Assembly (NCBI RefSeq): GCF_019976755.1
Contig: NZ_AP023441.1
Location: 6,073,501-6,137,500 of the forward strand
DNA length: 64,000 bases
Direction of reading: 5' to 3'
Source of the DNA: Nostoc sp. MS1
GTDB lineage: Bacteria; Cyanobacteriota; Cyanobacteriia; Cyanobacteriales; Nostocaceae
In this document: in pieces, positions 23,703 to 32,451 of the stretch
Numbering within the stretch: position 1 is the stretch's first letter
Layout of the letters: every line of letters starts with the position of its first letter
Made by a program: the position numbers and the translations under genes
The notes under the pieces: model-generated
The model's input: only the letters and a program-made list of their open reading frames with translations
Databases searched by the model: none
What the model was told of the DNA's origin: nothing

Positions 23703-24533
23703 TCAAGAATTACGAATTATTGTCAATCCATCTCTTAACGGCAATAATACTTGTTCTACACGGGGGTCATTGGCTACTGTACGATTAAATTGAGCGATCG
23801 CTTCACCATTAACACTGCGTTCATCAGCAGGTAAATAAACTTCTCCTTGCAATAAAGTATTATCCACGCAGATAAACCCATTTGCTGCTAACAAACCACT
23901 ATCTAGCAACTTATGAAAATAGGCTACATACTCTTTTTTGTCTGCGTCAATAAAAACTAAGTCAAAAGATTCCCCAGTTTGTGCTAACCTATCTAACGTT
24001 TCTAACGCTCCACCCAACTCTACACGAATCTTTGCACCGTGAGGAGATTCTTGGAAAGCCTTTTGTCCAATCTCCGCCGCATAAGGGTCAACTTCACAAG
24101 CCACCAAAACCCCATCCTCTGGTAATGCTTCCGCCATCGCCAGCGCCGAATAACCAGTAAACATCCCAATTTCCAACACTCTTTTAGCCTTGGTCATGTG
24201 AACAAACATCTTGAGGGTTTGTCCTTCTATATGACCAGAAAGCATTTCCTGTTCTAGAGGACGGACAGTTGTTCCACCGTTAAAGTGTGTATCCCAAGCT
24301 TCTGTGGCTGTTATTTTCGCCAACGCAGTCAATTCAGCCGACTCTGGAGTGGTACATTCCTCCAAATAAGGGTCTAAACCTGCGGCTAAACGCCAAGCAT
24401 GATTAATCTCTGCGACCAATTCCGTAGGTAAATCTGGAAGTTGCTTAACCTCTTTGACAATAGCCTCTAACTTCTTAGCTAAAATCCCCAGTGGTGTAAC
24501 AGGCCTAGCTGTCGGAACAATTACGTTTGTCAT
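23703..24533 (-). CDS. mysB: O-methyltransferase, 4-deoxygadusol-forming
   Basis: SAM-dependent methyltransferase of the class I, catechol O-methyltransferase-like group; methylates demethyl-4-deoxygadusol. 276 residues. SAM site VLEIGMFTGYSALAMAEALP, acidic EVDP that binds ribose, and FDLVFIDADKKEYVAYFHKLLDSGL with the metal-binding Asp pair, then ICVDNTLLQGEVY. It follows mysA by about 90 bp, a gap that contains a strong hairpin. Confidence 0.92.
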   Translation of the reverse strand: MTNVIVPTARPVTPLGILAKKLEAIVKEVKQLPDLPTELVAEINHAWRLAAGLDPYLEECTTPESAELTALAKITATEAWDTHFNGGTTVRPLEQEMLSGHIEGQTLKMFVHMTKAKRVLEIGMFTGYSALAMAEALPEDGVLVACEVDPYAAEIGQKAFQESPHGAKIRVELGGALETLDRLAQTGESFDLVFIDADKKEYVAYFHKLLDSGLLAANGFICVDNTLLQGEVYLPADERSVNGEAIAQFNRTVANDPRVEQVLLPLRDGLTIIRNS

Positions 24534-24555
24534 ATCAATTCAAAGTTCTAAATTC

Positions 24556-24620
24556 AAAAAAAGATGAGACACAGTGGACAGTTGACAACTGATAACTGTC
24601 AATTGTCAACTGTCCACTGT
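24556..24620 (-). terminator. 17-bp hairpin with T-run between mysA and mysB
   Basis: ACAGTGGACAGTTGACA (24571-24587) and TGTCAACTGTCCACTGT (24604-24620) are perfect complements around a 16-base loop. Read in the direction of the operon the hairpin is followed after eight bases by seven T (24556-24562). It could partly terminate transcription or protect mysA mRNA. It is built from heptameric repeat sequence. Confidence 0.5.
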
Positions 24621-24626
24621 TAAGTG

Positions 24627-25859
24627 TTAACTGATACTTCCAATTAACTCTTTCTCATAAGCTGGATAGACATCTACGCCTTCACCACCACGGGGATATT
24701 TAGTGCAGAGTTCTTTATGGTCGGCTAGTGCGGCTGCTAATTCTTCTCTGGTTAGGTCGTTGACGAAGAAGCAACTACCGATGGGTTTTGGCATGGCGGC
24801 TCTTAATAAGCCATCACGGGTTAATGTGATAGATTCAGTAGCACGCCACAACAACTCTTCATCCAACATGGGATGGTCGAGGGATAAACCAACACGACTC
24901 ATCAATCCTAAAATGCGATCGCGTTCTGCAATTGTAATGTAACCTCTACGTGCGGCGATCGTTGCCGATAAAGCCATATCTACATTGACAGCGTGTCCGT
25001 GGAACATGGGTACACGCGGCGCAAGTTCCAATGTAGGACTCCAAGTATGACCGTAAGCAATTACTCTATCTAGGTCTAACTCGTGTAGGTTGGGAACTTC
25101 CAACTCCAACATCTTTTCGATAGCTTTATAGGTCAAACGATGAGCTACTTCTTTAATCTCTGGAGTTGCGTCTATATTGCCAAAATGAGTGTGTAGTAAC
25201 TCTTCGCCATACTTTTCCAACAGTTCAAACACTTCTTGATGTGCAACTACAGCGATTTTTACCAACTCAGCCATCCCGTTACGCACTTGGTCTGTAGGTA
25301 GAGTACGTAGTAAGGAAAAATCTAGGAAAACTTTACGAGAAGCATGATAAGCACCCAATCGGTTTTTCAGCTTGCGATGATTAACTGCTACTTTAATGGC
25401 GACACTAGCATCAATTAATCCAATTAAGGTAGTAGGAATACGAATATAATTACTGCTGCGACGGTATGTAGAGCAAGCAAAACCGACAACATCTGTAATT
25501 AAACCGCCACCTACTACTAATACTGGCTCTTTACGAACTAATTTAAAATCAGCGAAGGCATCTATAACCTTCTCAAAGGTTTGAATGGTCTTATTTGGTT
25601 CGGTGATAGTGATGGGAAATAATCTTAGTTCAATACCGTAATACTGAAAATACTGTTGAATTTGCTTACCATACAACTGACTCACGTTAGCATCAACAAT
25701 CGCCAAGCATCGTCCAAAACTTTTATATATGTCTGCTAGTTCAGTATTTTTGATTTCAAAAACACCATCTACATACACCAAATCATACTCAATTTTTTCG
25801 TATCCTTCTACATGAAAAGATGTTTCGTTGGCTTCAAACTTTGCTTGGACGATACTCAT
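24627..25859 (-). CDS. mysA: 2-demethyl-4-deoxygadusol synthase
   Basis: Sugar phosphate cyclase of the dehydroquinate synthase superfamily; converts sedoheptulose 7-phosphate to demethyl-4-deoxygadusol, the first committed MAA step. 410 residues. The NAD-binding VLVVGGGLITDVVGFAC is followed by YRRSSNYIRIPTTLIGLIDA, KVAVNHRKLKNRLGAYH, and metal ligands in MAELVKIAVVAH, VIAYGHTWSP and PMFHGHAVNVDM. The C-terminal GSCFFVNDLT is characteristic of the DDGS branch. First gene of the four-gene leftward MAA operon; about 1 kb of A+T-rich DNA lies upstream. Confidence 0.94.
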   Translation of the reverse strand: MSIVQAKFEANETSFHVEGYEKIEYDLVYVDGVFEIKNTELADIYKSFGRCLAIVDANVSQLYGKQIQQYFQYYGIELRLFPITITEPNKTIQTFEKVIDAFADFKLVRKEPVLVVGGGLITDVVGFACSTYRRSSNYIRIPTTLIGLIDASVAIKVAVNHRKLKNRLGAYHASRKVFLDFSLLRTLPTDQVRNGMAELVKIAVVAHQEVFELLEKYGEELLHTHFGNIDATPEIKEVAHRLTYKAIEKMLELEVPNLHELDLDRVIAYGHTWSPTLELAPRVPMFHGHAVNVDMALSATIAARRGYITIAERDRILGLMSRVGLSLDHPMLDEELLWRATESITLTRDGLLRAAMPKPIGSCFFVNDLTREELAAALADHKELCTKYPRGGEGVDVYPAYEKELIGSIS

Positions 25860-27148
25860 AATCTCTTGTCTCTTAAATGCAATACATGAACGTCAGGTTT
25901 GAACTAGAAGTTGCAAATTATATTCAAAATCTAGTCAGATTAAGAATTTACTTGTAGCAAGAATAACTCTCATTTATTTGATAAAAAAAGAGCGATAGTC
26001 ACCAAAAGTTAATTCATGCCAAATTAAAGCACTAAAATTTTGGCAGATATGCCTGTATTCTAGACTTAGAAAGGATTTATTAGTTTTGTTTAAACCTCAG
26101 AAATACAGATAATGCAAACGGAAAATTGTATTTCCACGATTGCTGACTGATAATCCTAGATAGGTTTTATGATTGACGGAATAATGGCAGGCAAAAATTA
26201 AATGTAACTAACAGTAATAGTTTTACTGTGTAAGGTTACTTAAAATTTGCTTAACATTTTTAAACATATCATTTTTTATAAATTTTGCATATATTTTTAG
26301 TAAATTCTTCTGATTTATTTCTTAAACAATTCATAATCTTTACTTAAAATAAACTTTTACTATTAAGTCAGCACAATAGCCAGCAATTGAATTTGCTTTC
26401 TCAATAATCAACTGCTGCCAAACTAATTTAATTAATTAAAATTTTCCAAATGGATAGACCTCTAATTTATCAAGAAAAAGAGGTTTACTTTTATAAGACA
26501 GCTATTAGTTACATACACAAACATAGACGTTTCCATCTAAGAAAACATCTTTTTTCGTGAACGTGGCAAGAATGTTGTTAGTAGCTGTTGAACCTTAAAG
26601 TTCTACAAGTTTAGGCAATAAAAGTTCATATTTTAACTCTCATTTTTAATTTAACGGTTTTTAAAAAAAATCCACGTAGATAGCGGATTTTTCGATAAAA
26701 TAGCACCTATTAAGCTAGAAAAGCCTTTTTTACTATTCTAATAGCTTAATTTTTGCTTTACATTGCTTAATGTAACATCGTTTGTAAAATCCTGCACCTA
26801 GCCAAAAGATACATTTTGCTACATGAGGAATAAGATAGAGATTTTTCTATCAAGGTTGTACTCGTTTAAGGGTAATTGGGAATTGGTCATTAGTGCATAG
26901 TCCAAAGCTATTCTCCCCTGTACCCTCTTGGGAGGGGTTATACCATTTCACAAAAAATCTGATACAGATACAAACGCCCAGACCTGTGCTAAGTATCACT
27001 TTCTTAATTTTGAATGCGGAAAGTTCTGTAGGCGGGTTTCCCGCCGTAGGAAACTTTCCAAGACGAATTTTGAATTTTGAATTGGTATTAGGGGTGGGTT
27101 TCTCCCACTCTACGAGAAGCAAGCTACATCTCCCCATTCTCAGTTAGT
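25860..27148. other. long A+T-rich interval upstream of mysA
   Basis: About 1.3 kb without a convincing gene. Short frames at 26850-27147 are opposite-strand repeat sequence. Candidate hairpins are visible (ACCTCT/AGAGGT near 26458-26488; GATAGA/TCTATC near 26834-26851). The right end contains one copy of a palindromic dispersed repeat (27010-27080). The mysA promoter must lie near 25900-26100, but I could not identify its boxes. UV control elements are not recognisable by eye. Confidence 0.5.
27000..27085. repeat. palindromic dispersed repeat, copy 1
   Basis: TTCTTAATTTTGAATGCGG leads into GGAAAGTTCTGTAGGCGGG, TTTCCCGCCGTAGGAAACTT and AAGACGAATTTTGAATT. GGAAAGTT/AACTTTCC and GGCGGG/CCCGCC are nested inverted repeats. 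A nearly identical copy lies at 51455-51541. Confidence 0.8.
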
Positions 27149-29071
27149 CTACTTCAGCAACCGTAGACCACTGAGGGTAACTAAAACTGTTGAACCCTCA
27201 TGACCAATTACGCCGATGGGTAGGTTGATATTGCCGAGGAAGTTGCTGATTAACAATAGACCGATAAACCCCAAGGCTATAACTATATTTTGTTTGACGA
27301 TCGCTTGCGATCGCCTGCCCAATTTCATCGCTACATCAATCTTCTCTAATCTATCCGCCATCAATACTATATCTGCGGTTTCTAAAGCCACATCGCTACC
27401 AGCCACACCCATAGCAATACCTACGGATGCTTGCGCCAGTGCTGGGGCATCGTTTATACCATCACCTACCATCGCTACTGTTTGATACTTTTGCTGCAAC
27501 TTGCGAATTACATCTAGCTTATCTTCTGGTAAGAGTTCGGCAAATACTTGGTCAATTCCTACAGCTTGCGCCACACTCTCGGCAGTGCGTTGATTATCCC
27601 CCGTAATCATGACAATTTGTTCTATACCCAACTTCCGCAGCCGGGAAATAGTAGCAACAGCTTCTGGTCGAATCATATCCGCGATCGCAATCACACCAAT
27701 GACCTTATACTCATTACTGCTTCCCTCTTGCGCCACCCAAACAACTGTTTTCCCCTCATGTTCCAAGGATGGTGCTACTTCTACTAACTCCTGTGGTAAA
27801 TTATCTACATACTGCTGGATAAAAGCAACATTCCCCATGATCGCTTGTTGGTCATTAGTCGTACCTGTAATACCCTGTCCTGGTATCGCTTGTACCTCAA
27901 CTGCCCGTACCCAATCTAAGCCGTTAGCAGCGCAAACAATAGCTTGGGCAATGGGATGTTCTGAAGATGACTCTAACGCGGCTGCTATTTCTAACACATT
28001 TGCTTGTGTATAATTATTGGCGGGAATTACTTGAGATACCTGTACTTGTCCTGTGGTGAGAGTACCAGTTTTATCGAAGGCGATCGCCCGGACTTTACCA
28101 ATCTTCTCCAACTGTGCGCCATTCTTAAACAAAATCCCCTGTCTTGCACCATTGGCAATACCCGATAATAAAGTAGGCATAATCGCCGCCATCAACGCAC
28201 AGGGAGAAGCCACCACCAAAAAAGTCAACGCGCGGTAAATTGTAGTTTCCCAGTCCCAACCCAAAATAAAAGGCGGTAAGGTTGCCAATAATACCCCAGC
28301 AATGACAATTACCTTTGCATACTTTCTCTCAAAACCCTCAATAAACTGTTGAGAAGGTGGTGCTTCGGTTTGTGCTTGTTCCACTAGACGAATGACTCGT
28401 TGAATCAAACTACTGGCGGCTGGTTTGTGTACCTTCAACCTCAGCGCCCCATAACCATTGAGTGTTCCAGCAAATGCTTCCTCGCCTACCGTCTTTTCCA
28501 CTGGTAGAGACTCACCTGTAATTGCTGCTTGATTGATAGTGCTGTAACCAGAGACAATGATACCATCGGTAGGAATTAGCTCACCTGGCTTAACAACAAT
28601 CTCATCACCCACCTGTAACTGACTAATAGGAATAGTTTCTTCCCCGGCTGGGTGGGCGATGGTAGCTGTGTCTGGTGTTAAACTCATCAAGCTCTTGATA
28701 CTTTTTTCTGTGCGGCGCATAGCGTAACCCTCCAATGCACCACTAATAGCAAAGATGAGAATCAAAGTTGCCCCATCAATAATTAGATGATATTCCCTAC
28801 GCCACCAACCTAAAGCAGCTGCCCCAAGAGCAGCTACAATCATCAGCAAATCGACATCCAGTTCCTTCTCCTTAATTAGCGTCGTTAGCCCCTCACGGGC
28901 GCTTTCGTAACCACCAATTACATAAGCAGCAGGTAACAGCAGCAACGCCAACCCCAACCACCCCAAAGACAAGGCGAACCATCCTAAAAACAGCAGCATC
29001 CCACAAAGCAAGGCGGCTAGCGTGTCGGCGTGTTCTTGAGTGAATTGCTGAAAACGTTGTGGGTAAAGCAT
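27149..29071 (-). CDS. coaT: P1B-type metal-transporting ATPase, CoaT-like
   Basis: 640 residues, no N-terminal metal-binding domain. Transmembrane helices, TITGES-like actuator motif (AAITGESLPVEK), the intramembrane SPCALM instead of CPC, DKTGTLTTG phosphorylation site, GDGINDAPALAQA hinge, and the terminal HEGSTVLVTLSGLRLL. SPC with HEG(G/S)T places it in subgroup P1B-4, which includes cyanobacterial CoaT, exporting Co2+ (other members Zn or Fe). ATG 29071 is followed upstream by a MerR-type promoter with a 20-bp spacer, supporting CoaR-like metal induction. The regulator gene is not in this window. Confidence 0.87.
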   Translation of the reverse strand: MLYPQRFQQFTQEHADTLAALLCGMLLFLGWFALSLGWLGLALLLLPAAYVIGGYESAREGLTTLIKEKELDVDLLMIVAALGAAALGWWRREYHLIIDGATLILIFAISGALEGYAMRRTEKSIKSLMSLTPDTATIAHPAGEETIPISQLQVGDEIVVKPGELIPTDGIIVSGYSTINQAAITGESLPVEKTVGEEAFAGTLNGYGALRLKVHKPAASSLIQRVIRLVEQAQTEAPPSQQFIEGFERKYAKVIVIAGVLLATLPPFILGWDWETTIYRALTFLVVASPCALMAAIMPTLLSGIANGARQGILFKNGAQLEKIGKVRAIAFDKTGTLTTGQVQVSQVIPANNYTQANVLEIAAALESSSEHPIAQAIVCAANGLDWVRAVEVQAIPGQGITGTTNDQQAIMGNVAFIQQYVDNLPQELVEVAPSLEHEGKTVVWVAQEGSSNEYKVIGVIAIADMIRPEAVATISRLRKLGIEQIVMITGDNQRTAESVAQAVGIDQVFAELLPEDKLDVIRKLQQKYQTVAMVGDGINDAPALAQASVGIAMGVAGSDVALETADIVLMADRLEKIDVAMKLGRRSQAIVKQNIVIALGFIGLLLISNFLGNINLPIGVIGHEGSTVLVTLSGLRLLK

Positions 29072-29099
29072 GAGATTTATCTAAGTCAGGAATACCTTT

Positions 29100-29131
29100 A
29101 CCCTAAACCTTGACATTGATGTTAAGGTCAA
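29100..29131 (-). promoter_or_regulatory. MerR-family (CoaR-like) operator-promoter of the P1B ATPase
   Basis: Read leftward: -35 TTGACC (29131-29126), a 20-bp spacer, -10 TAGGGT (29105-29100). ACCTTAACAT and ATGTCAAGGT form an interrupted dyad within 29107-29128, centred between the two boxes. An overlong spacer with a central dyad is the hallmark of promoters activated by MerR-family metal sensors. Confidence 0.75.
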
Positions 29132-29259
29132 CAGTATAGGTTACAGAAAATAGGTATTCCAGAGACATTAGTCATTAGTCATTAGTCCATAGTCATTAGT
29201 TATTCTCCCCCCTCTCCCTCATCTTCCTCATCTCCCCCCTCTCCCATCTTCCTCACAAC

Positions 29260-30075
29260 TTAATTAGTATGTTCGTGTGGTTGCTCACTTATGGGCGATA
29301 AAGATGTACCAGTCTTCACAACATCGTTCAAATTTGCCCCATCCAAATTAGAACCACTGAGTCTAGTGCCGATGAGAATTGCTTGTTGCAAATTGGCTCG
29401 GTTTAAAGCTGCGTCAGTCACAAATGCCCCAGTTAAATCTGCCTTAATTAATGCGGCTTCAGTGAGATTTGCGCCGGTAAGGTCTGCCCCAGCTAAATTA
29501 ACAGCCTCTAGGTTAGTCTTACCTAAGTCTGCCGCCGTAAGGTTGGCTCGTTTGATATTGGAACCAGTCAAGTTAACACCGTTCAAATTCGCTCCAACTA
29601 GCACAGCCGCACTCAGATCAGATTGTGTCAAAATTGCACCGTTTAAGTTTGACTGAGTAAGTTCTGCTGCATGAAGATAAGCTTTGTGCATCTGTGCCTG
29701 ATTGAGCTTTGCTCCTGTGAAAGTTGCTCCAGCAAATAACCCTTCCTGTAAGTTGGCATTAGTCAAATCTGCGTTAGTAAATTTGCCCCAAAATACATTT
29801 GCTTTATTGAAGTTCGCTTTACTTAAATTTGCCCCAGTTAAATCAATCCCTGTCATTTGACTGCCGCTAAAGTCCACCTCACTCGCATTCACACCTATTG
29901 ATTTGACTCCAAACAAATCAGCTTTAGTTAATTTTACTTTTGTTAAAATCGCTTGGCTTAAATCTGCTGAGTGCAAAAAGGCTCCACTCATATTTGCCTC
30001 ACTCAAGTCTACACCACGTAAATACGCTGTAATCAAATCTGCGCTACATGAATAATATTTTGATTGGCTTACCAA
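29260..30075 (-). CDS. pentapeptide-repeat protein
   Basis: 271 residues almost wholly made of A(D/N)LxX pentapeptides (ADLTGANLTEAALIKADLTG), which form a right-handed quadrilateral beta helix. No signal peptide, membrane segment or second domain. The start is uncertain: the leftmost codon is TTG at 30075 with poor ribosome site, and sequence upstream belongs to transposase remnants, so the N-terminus may be truncated. Role unknown. Confidence 0.7.
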   Translation of the reverse strand: MVSQSKYYSCSADLITAYLRGVDLSEANMSGAFLHSADLSQAILTKVKLTKADLFGVKSIGVNASEVDFSGSQMTGIDLTGANLSKANFNKANVFWGKFTNADLTNANLQEGLFAGATFTGAKLNQAQMHKAYLHAAELTQSNLNGAILTQSDLSAAVLVGANLNGVNLTGSNIKRANLTAADLGKTNLEAVNLAGADLTGANLTEAALIKADLTGAFVTDAALNRANLQQAILIGTRLSGSNLDGANLNDVVKTGTSLSPISEQPHEHTN

Positions 30076-30182
30076 TTTTTTTAATATTCTTTAGAAGACG
30101 CATTTTAACTTTCCTGTGGGAAAACACCAAAGTCCAAATCCGGGTTCCATCAATCACAACTTTATGATGTTTATCAAGCTCA

Positions 30183-30398
30183 GATAGCCGCTTGCGACCC
30201 AAAGCTATCACTGCTACTGCTCATAAGCTGGCACGAATTTTTTACCGACTTTGGACGAATGGAGGTAAATATCAAGATTCTGGTATGGATTATGATGAGC
30301 AACGTTACCAAGAACGAGTTATCAATAACCTACAGAAAAAGGCTCTAGCTTTAGGTGTTGAGCTTACTCGTCAGCCCCAAGCAAATACTGTTTCTTAG
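30183..30398 (+). pseudogene. IS110-like transposase C-terminal fragment
   Basis: Reads KAITATAHKLARIFYRLWTN, then GGKYQDSGMDYDEQRYQERVINNLQKKA to a stop. The ATAHKLAR segment followed by YDEQRYQERV is typical of the end of IS110/IS116 transposases. The catalytic N-terminal two thirds are absent. Confidence 0.55.
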
Positions 30399-30511
30399 GA
30401 GCAGGATATTTCAATTTTTACAAAAATAGACAAGATTAAAACTAGCTTAGTCCAGCATACTAAAATTTAATTCAAAAAGAGCCTAATAGTATTTTGATGA
30501 GTTGATTGAGT

Positions 30512-30595
30512 ATGAAAGCGATCGCAATTGAGCATTTTGGTGAACCAAGCATCTTTCAACTGGTAAATTTGCCGTGTTTGAACTGGTATTAAAAT
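30512..30595 (+). pseudogene. quinone oxidoreductase/zinc-type ADH N-terminal fragment
   Basis: ATG 30512 gives MKAIAIEHFGEPSIFQLVNL then PCLNWY and a stop. The first 20 residues match the start of NADPH:quinone oxidoreductase-like medium-chain dehydrogenases; nothing of the rest remains. Confidence 0.45.
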
Positions 30596-30632
30596 CCAGA
30601 ATCGAAAATCGTATTATGAGGTTTCCTTATCA

Positions 30633-31088
30633 ATGAACGAACGGACAATCTATCTTTTAGCAGCCCTGGCAGGTGGGGCTATCCTTCCAGTTCAAGTTGC
30701 CATCAATACCTTGCTACGGCGCTATGTGAGCGAACCTATGCAGGTGACATTTATATCCTACCTAGCAGGAACTTTAGCATCGCTCTTGATCTGCTTGGTT
30801 GCACGCTACCCACTTCCCGTTACAACTGAACTTGCTCAAACCTCTTGGTGGATGTGGATAGGCGGTTGTTTGGGTACGTTGTATGTCTGGTCAACTATCT
30901 TTGCTACCCCCAAAATTGGCGCAGCACTGGCACTAGCACTAACGATCGCCGGTCAGATGATAGCAGCCCTGTTTTTAGATCATTATGGAGCTATTGGACT
31001 AGTCAAACACACAGCCACTCCCACACGAATTGCAGGAGTGGTACTAGTGGTTTTAGGCGTTTCCCTAGTTGCCTATGCCAAACGGTAA
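30633..31088 (+). CDS. small DMT transporter (DUF606/YdcZ type)
   Basis: 151 residues in five hydrophobic segments. The opening AALAGGAILPVQVAINTLLRRYV and TFISYLAGTLASLL are typical of the DUF606/YdcZ branch of the drug/metabolite transporter superfamily, whose members often work as paired half-size subunits. Substrate unknown. The IS630 element begins only about 5 bp after the stop codon, so any downstream partner gene may have been separated from it. Confidence 0.82.
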   Translation: MNERTIYLLAALAGGAILPVQVAINTLLRRYVSEPMQVTFISYLAGTLASLLICLVARYPLPVTTELAQTSWWMWIGGCLGTLYVWSTIFATPKIGAALALALTIAGQMIAALFLDHYGAIGLVKHTATPTRIAGVVLVVLGVSLVAYAKR

Positions 31089-31170
31089 TAGTTAAGTAGA
31101 ACAAGGTGAAAAAACCAAAGTGTGTAAAGATAAGTAAATACATAAATGTGTCTACCAAGGTAACAGGGAT

Positions 31171-31653
31171 ATGGGCAGCCGTTTAAGGGTATTTCTGACT
31201 CCTAAGCAAGATAAAATTTTGTTCAACCTGAGAACGGCAGATGTACCCCAGAAAGTGAAAGACCGAGCCGAAGTGATCAGATTAAGCGCACATGGTTGGT
31301 ACGTAGAGAAGATAGCAGATCACTTTGACTGGACTGCCCAAACAGTAAGAGAAGTTTTGCATAGATGGGAAAAACAAGGTCTAGAAGGACTGTGGGAGAA
31401 AGCAGGGCGGGGAGGAAAATCAAGGTGGGCAGAAGCTGACATGGCGTTCTTAGAAAAATGCTTGGAGCAAGAACCACGTACATATAATAGTGTTCAATTA
31501 GCCCAAAAATTAGAGCAAGAACGCTCCGTGAAATTGAGTCCTGACTGGTTAAGGCAGGTACTCAAAAAAAGGGGGTCATTTGGAAGCGAACTAGAAAAAG
31601 CCACAAAGGAAAGCAAGACAAAGTATTGCAGCAAATCAAACAGGCAGACTTAG
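31171..31653 (+). CDS. IS630 transposase, first frame (DNA-binding part)
   Basis: 160 residues. Helix-turn-helix (VEKIADHFDWTAQTVREVLHRWEKQG) followed by the Winged-helix/HTH_33 segment (SVQLAQKLEQERSVKLSPDWLRQVLKKRG). At 31564-31575 the sequence A7G5 precedes a switch: the -1 frame continues VIWKRTRKSHKGKQDKVLQQ into the catalytic frame. A -1 shift on A AAA AAG would join both parts into a roughly 350-residue transposase, as in several IS630 and IS3 elements. Confidence 0.85.
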   Translation: MGSRLRVFLTPKQDKILFNLRTADVPQKVKDRAEVIRLSAHGWYVEKIADHFDWTAQTVREVLHRWEKQGLEGLWEKAGRGGKSRWAEADMAFLEKCLEQEPRTYNSVQLAQKLEQERSVKLSPDWLRQVLKKRGSFGSELEKATKESKTKYCSKSNRQT

Positions 31654-32225
31654 AGATGTTGGAATTATCTGCTGCTGCTGGAGAAATCGATTTAAAGTAT
31701 ATGGATGAATCAGGGTTTTGTGCCTGGAGTGAACCCAGTTACAGTTACTACTTCCGAGGTCAGCAAAAACGCCTGGAGCAGAGTAAGCGTCGGGGTCGAA
31801 GGTTAAGTATTATTGGGTTTCTTCAACCCCTAATTAGTTTTGTGTACGGTCTAGTGATTGGTGGCGTTTCACGCAAATCCTATATTCAAATGATGGAGCT
31901 TGAAGCACTTGAAGCCCAAAAAGCAGGTCGTATCAGAGTCATCGTTCAGGACAACGGCCCGATACATCGGTGCAAAGAAGTTCAGCAATTATGGACAAAG
32001 TGGGAAGAGATGGGTTTGTACATCTTCTTTTTACCTAAATATTGCTCAGAGATGAATCCAATTGAATTGGAGTGGCAACACCTGAAAAAAAATGAACTAG
32101 CTTCTCAAAGTTTTGAGGATGAATTAGACCTTGCCTATGCTGTCATTGATGGAGTTCAAAATAGAGGAGAAAAGGGAAACTACAGTACGCAACGTGTAAA
32201 ATTTAACTCTTATTCTTCTGCTTAA
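31578..32225 (+). CDS. IS630 transposase, second frame (DDE catalytic part)
   Basis: Read in the -1 frame from the slippery site. It carries the DDE residues in LKYMDESGFC, RVIVQDNGPIHR and YCSEMNPIELEWQHLKK, so the catalytic core is complete. An internal ATG-like start at 31626 exists in the frame, but expression by frameshifting from the upstream frame is more likely. Confidence 0.8.
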   Translation: MWKRTRKSHKGKQDKVLQQIKQADLEMLELSAAAGEIDLKYMDESGFCAWSEPSYSYYFRGQQKRLEQSKRRGRRLSIIGFLQPLISFVYGLVIGGVSRKSYIQMMELEALEAQKAGRIRVIVQDNGPIHRCKEVQQLWTKWEEMGLYIFFLPKYCSEMNPIELEWQHLKKNELASQSFEDELDLAYAVIDGVQNRGEKGNYSTQRVKFNSYSSA

Positions 32226-32451
32226 TTCTTTGTTACATACTTATAAATTTTCTCCACGACTTACTTAATCGGTAATTGTTTTCTGCCATTACCGATTACC
32301 AATTCGCAATTACCAACCCCACGACATGATAGGTTTTTAAGCGAACTTATACCATTTTGGATTTTAGATTTTAGATTTTGGATTTTGAAATGCTTCATTA
32401 GTGAACTTTTCAGTCATCCATTTGTCGCAATCATTTTTCAAATTGGTATTA

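Larger units (their letters stand above)
30076..30632. other. gene graveyard between pentapeptide gene and DMT gene
   Basis: Holds at least two recognisable fragments: a C-terminal piece of an IS110-like transposase (30183-30398) and a 5' piece of a quinone oxidoreductase-like gene (30512-30595). A third stretch (30100-30180, minus strand, reading HHKVVIDGTRIWTLVF) may be another transposase scrap. Confidence 0.5.
31095..32265 (+). mobile_element. IS630-family insertion sequence with two-frame transposase
   Basis: Imperfect terminal inverted repeats: left AGTAGAACAAGGTGAAAA; right, read as complement, AGTAAGTCGTGGAGAAAA. Both ends adjoin TA (31093-31094 and 32266-32267), the usual IS630 target duplication. 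The transposase is split in two overlapping frames. It differs from the IS630 copy at 2355 in ends and transposase, so it is a separate lineage. Confidence 0.75.

Noticed and set aside
26850..27147. Two opposing frames of about 90 residues
   Set aside because: They cover a dispersed palindromic repeat and have no recognisable coding features.
27548..28238. Plus-strand open frames opposite the P1B ATPase
   Set aside because: They are shadows of the well-supported ATPase gene.
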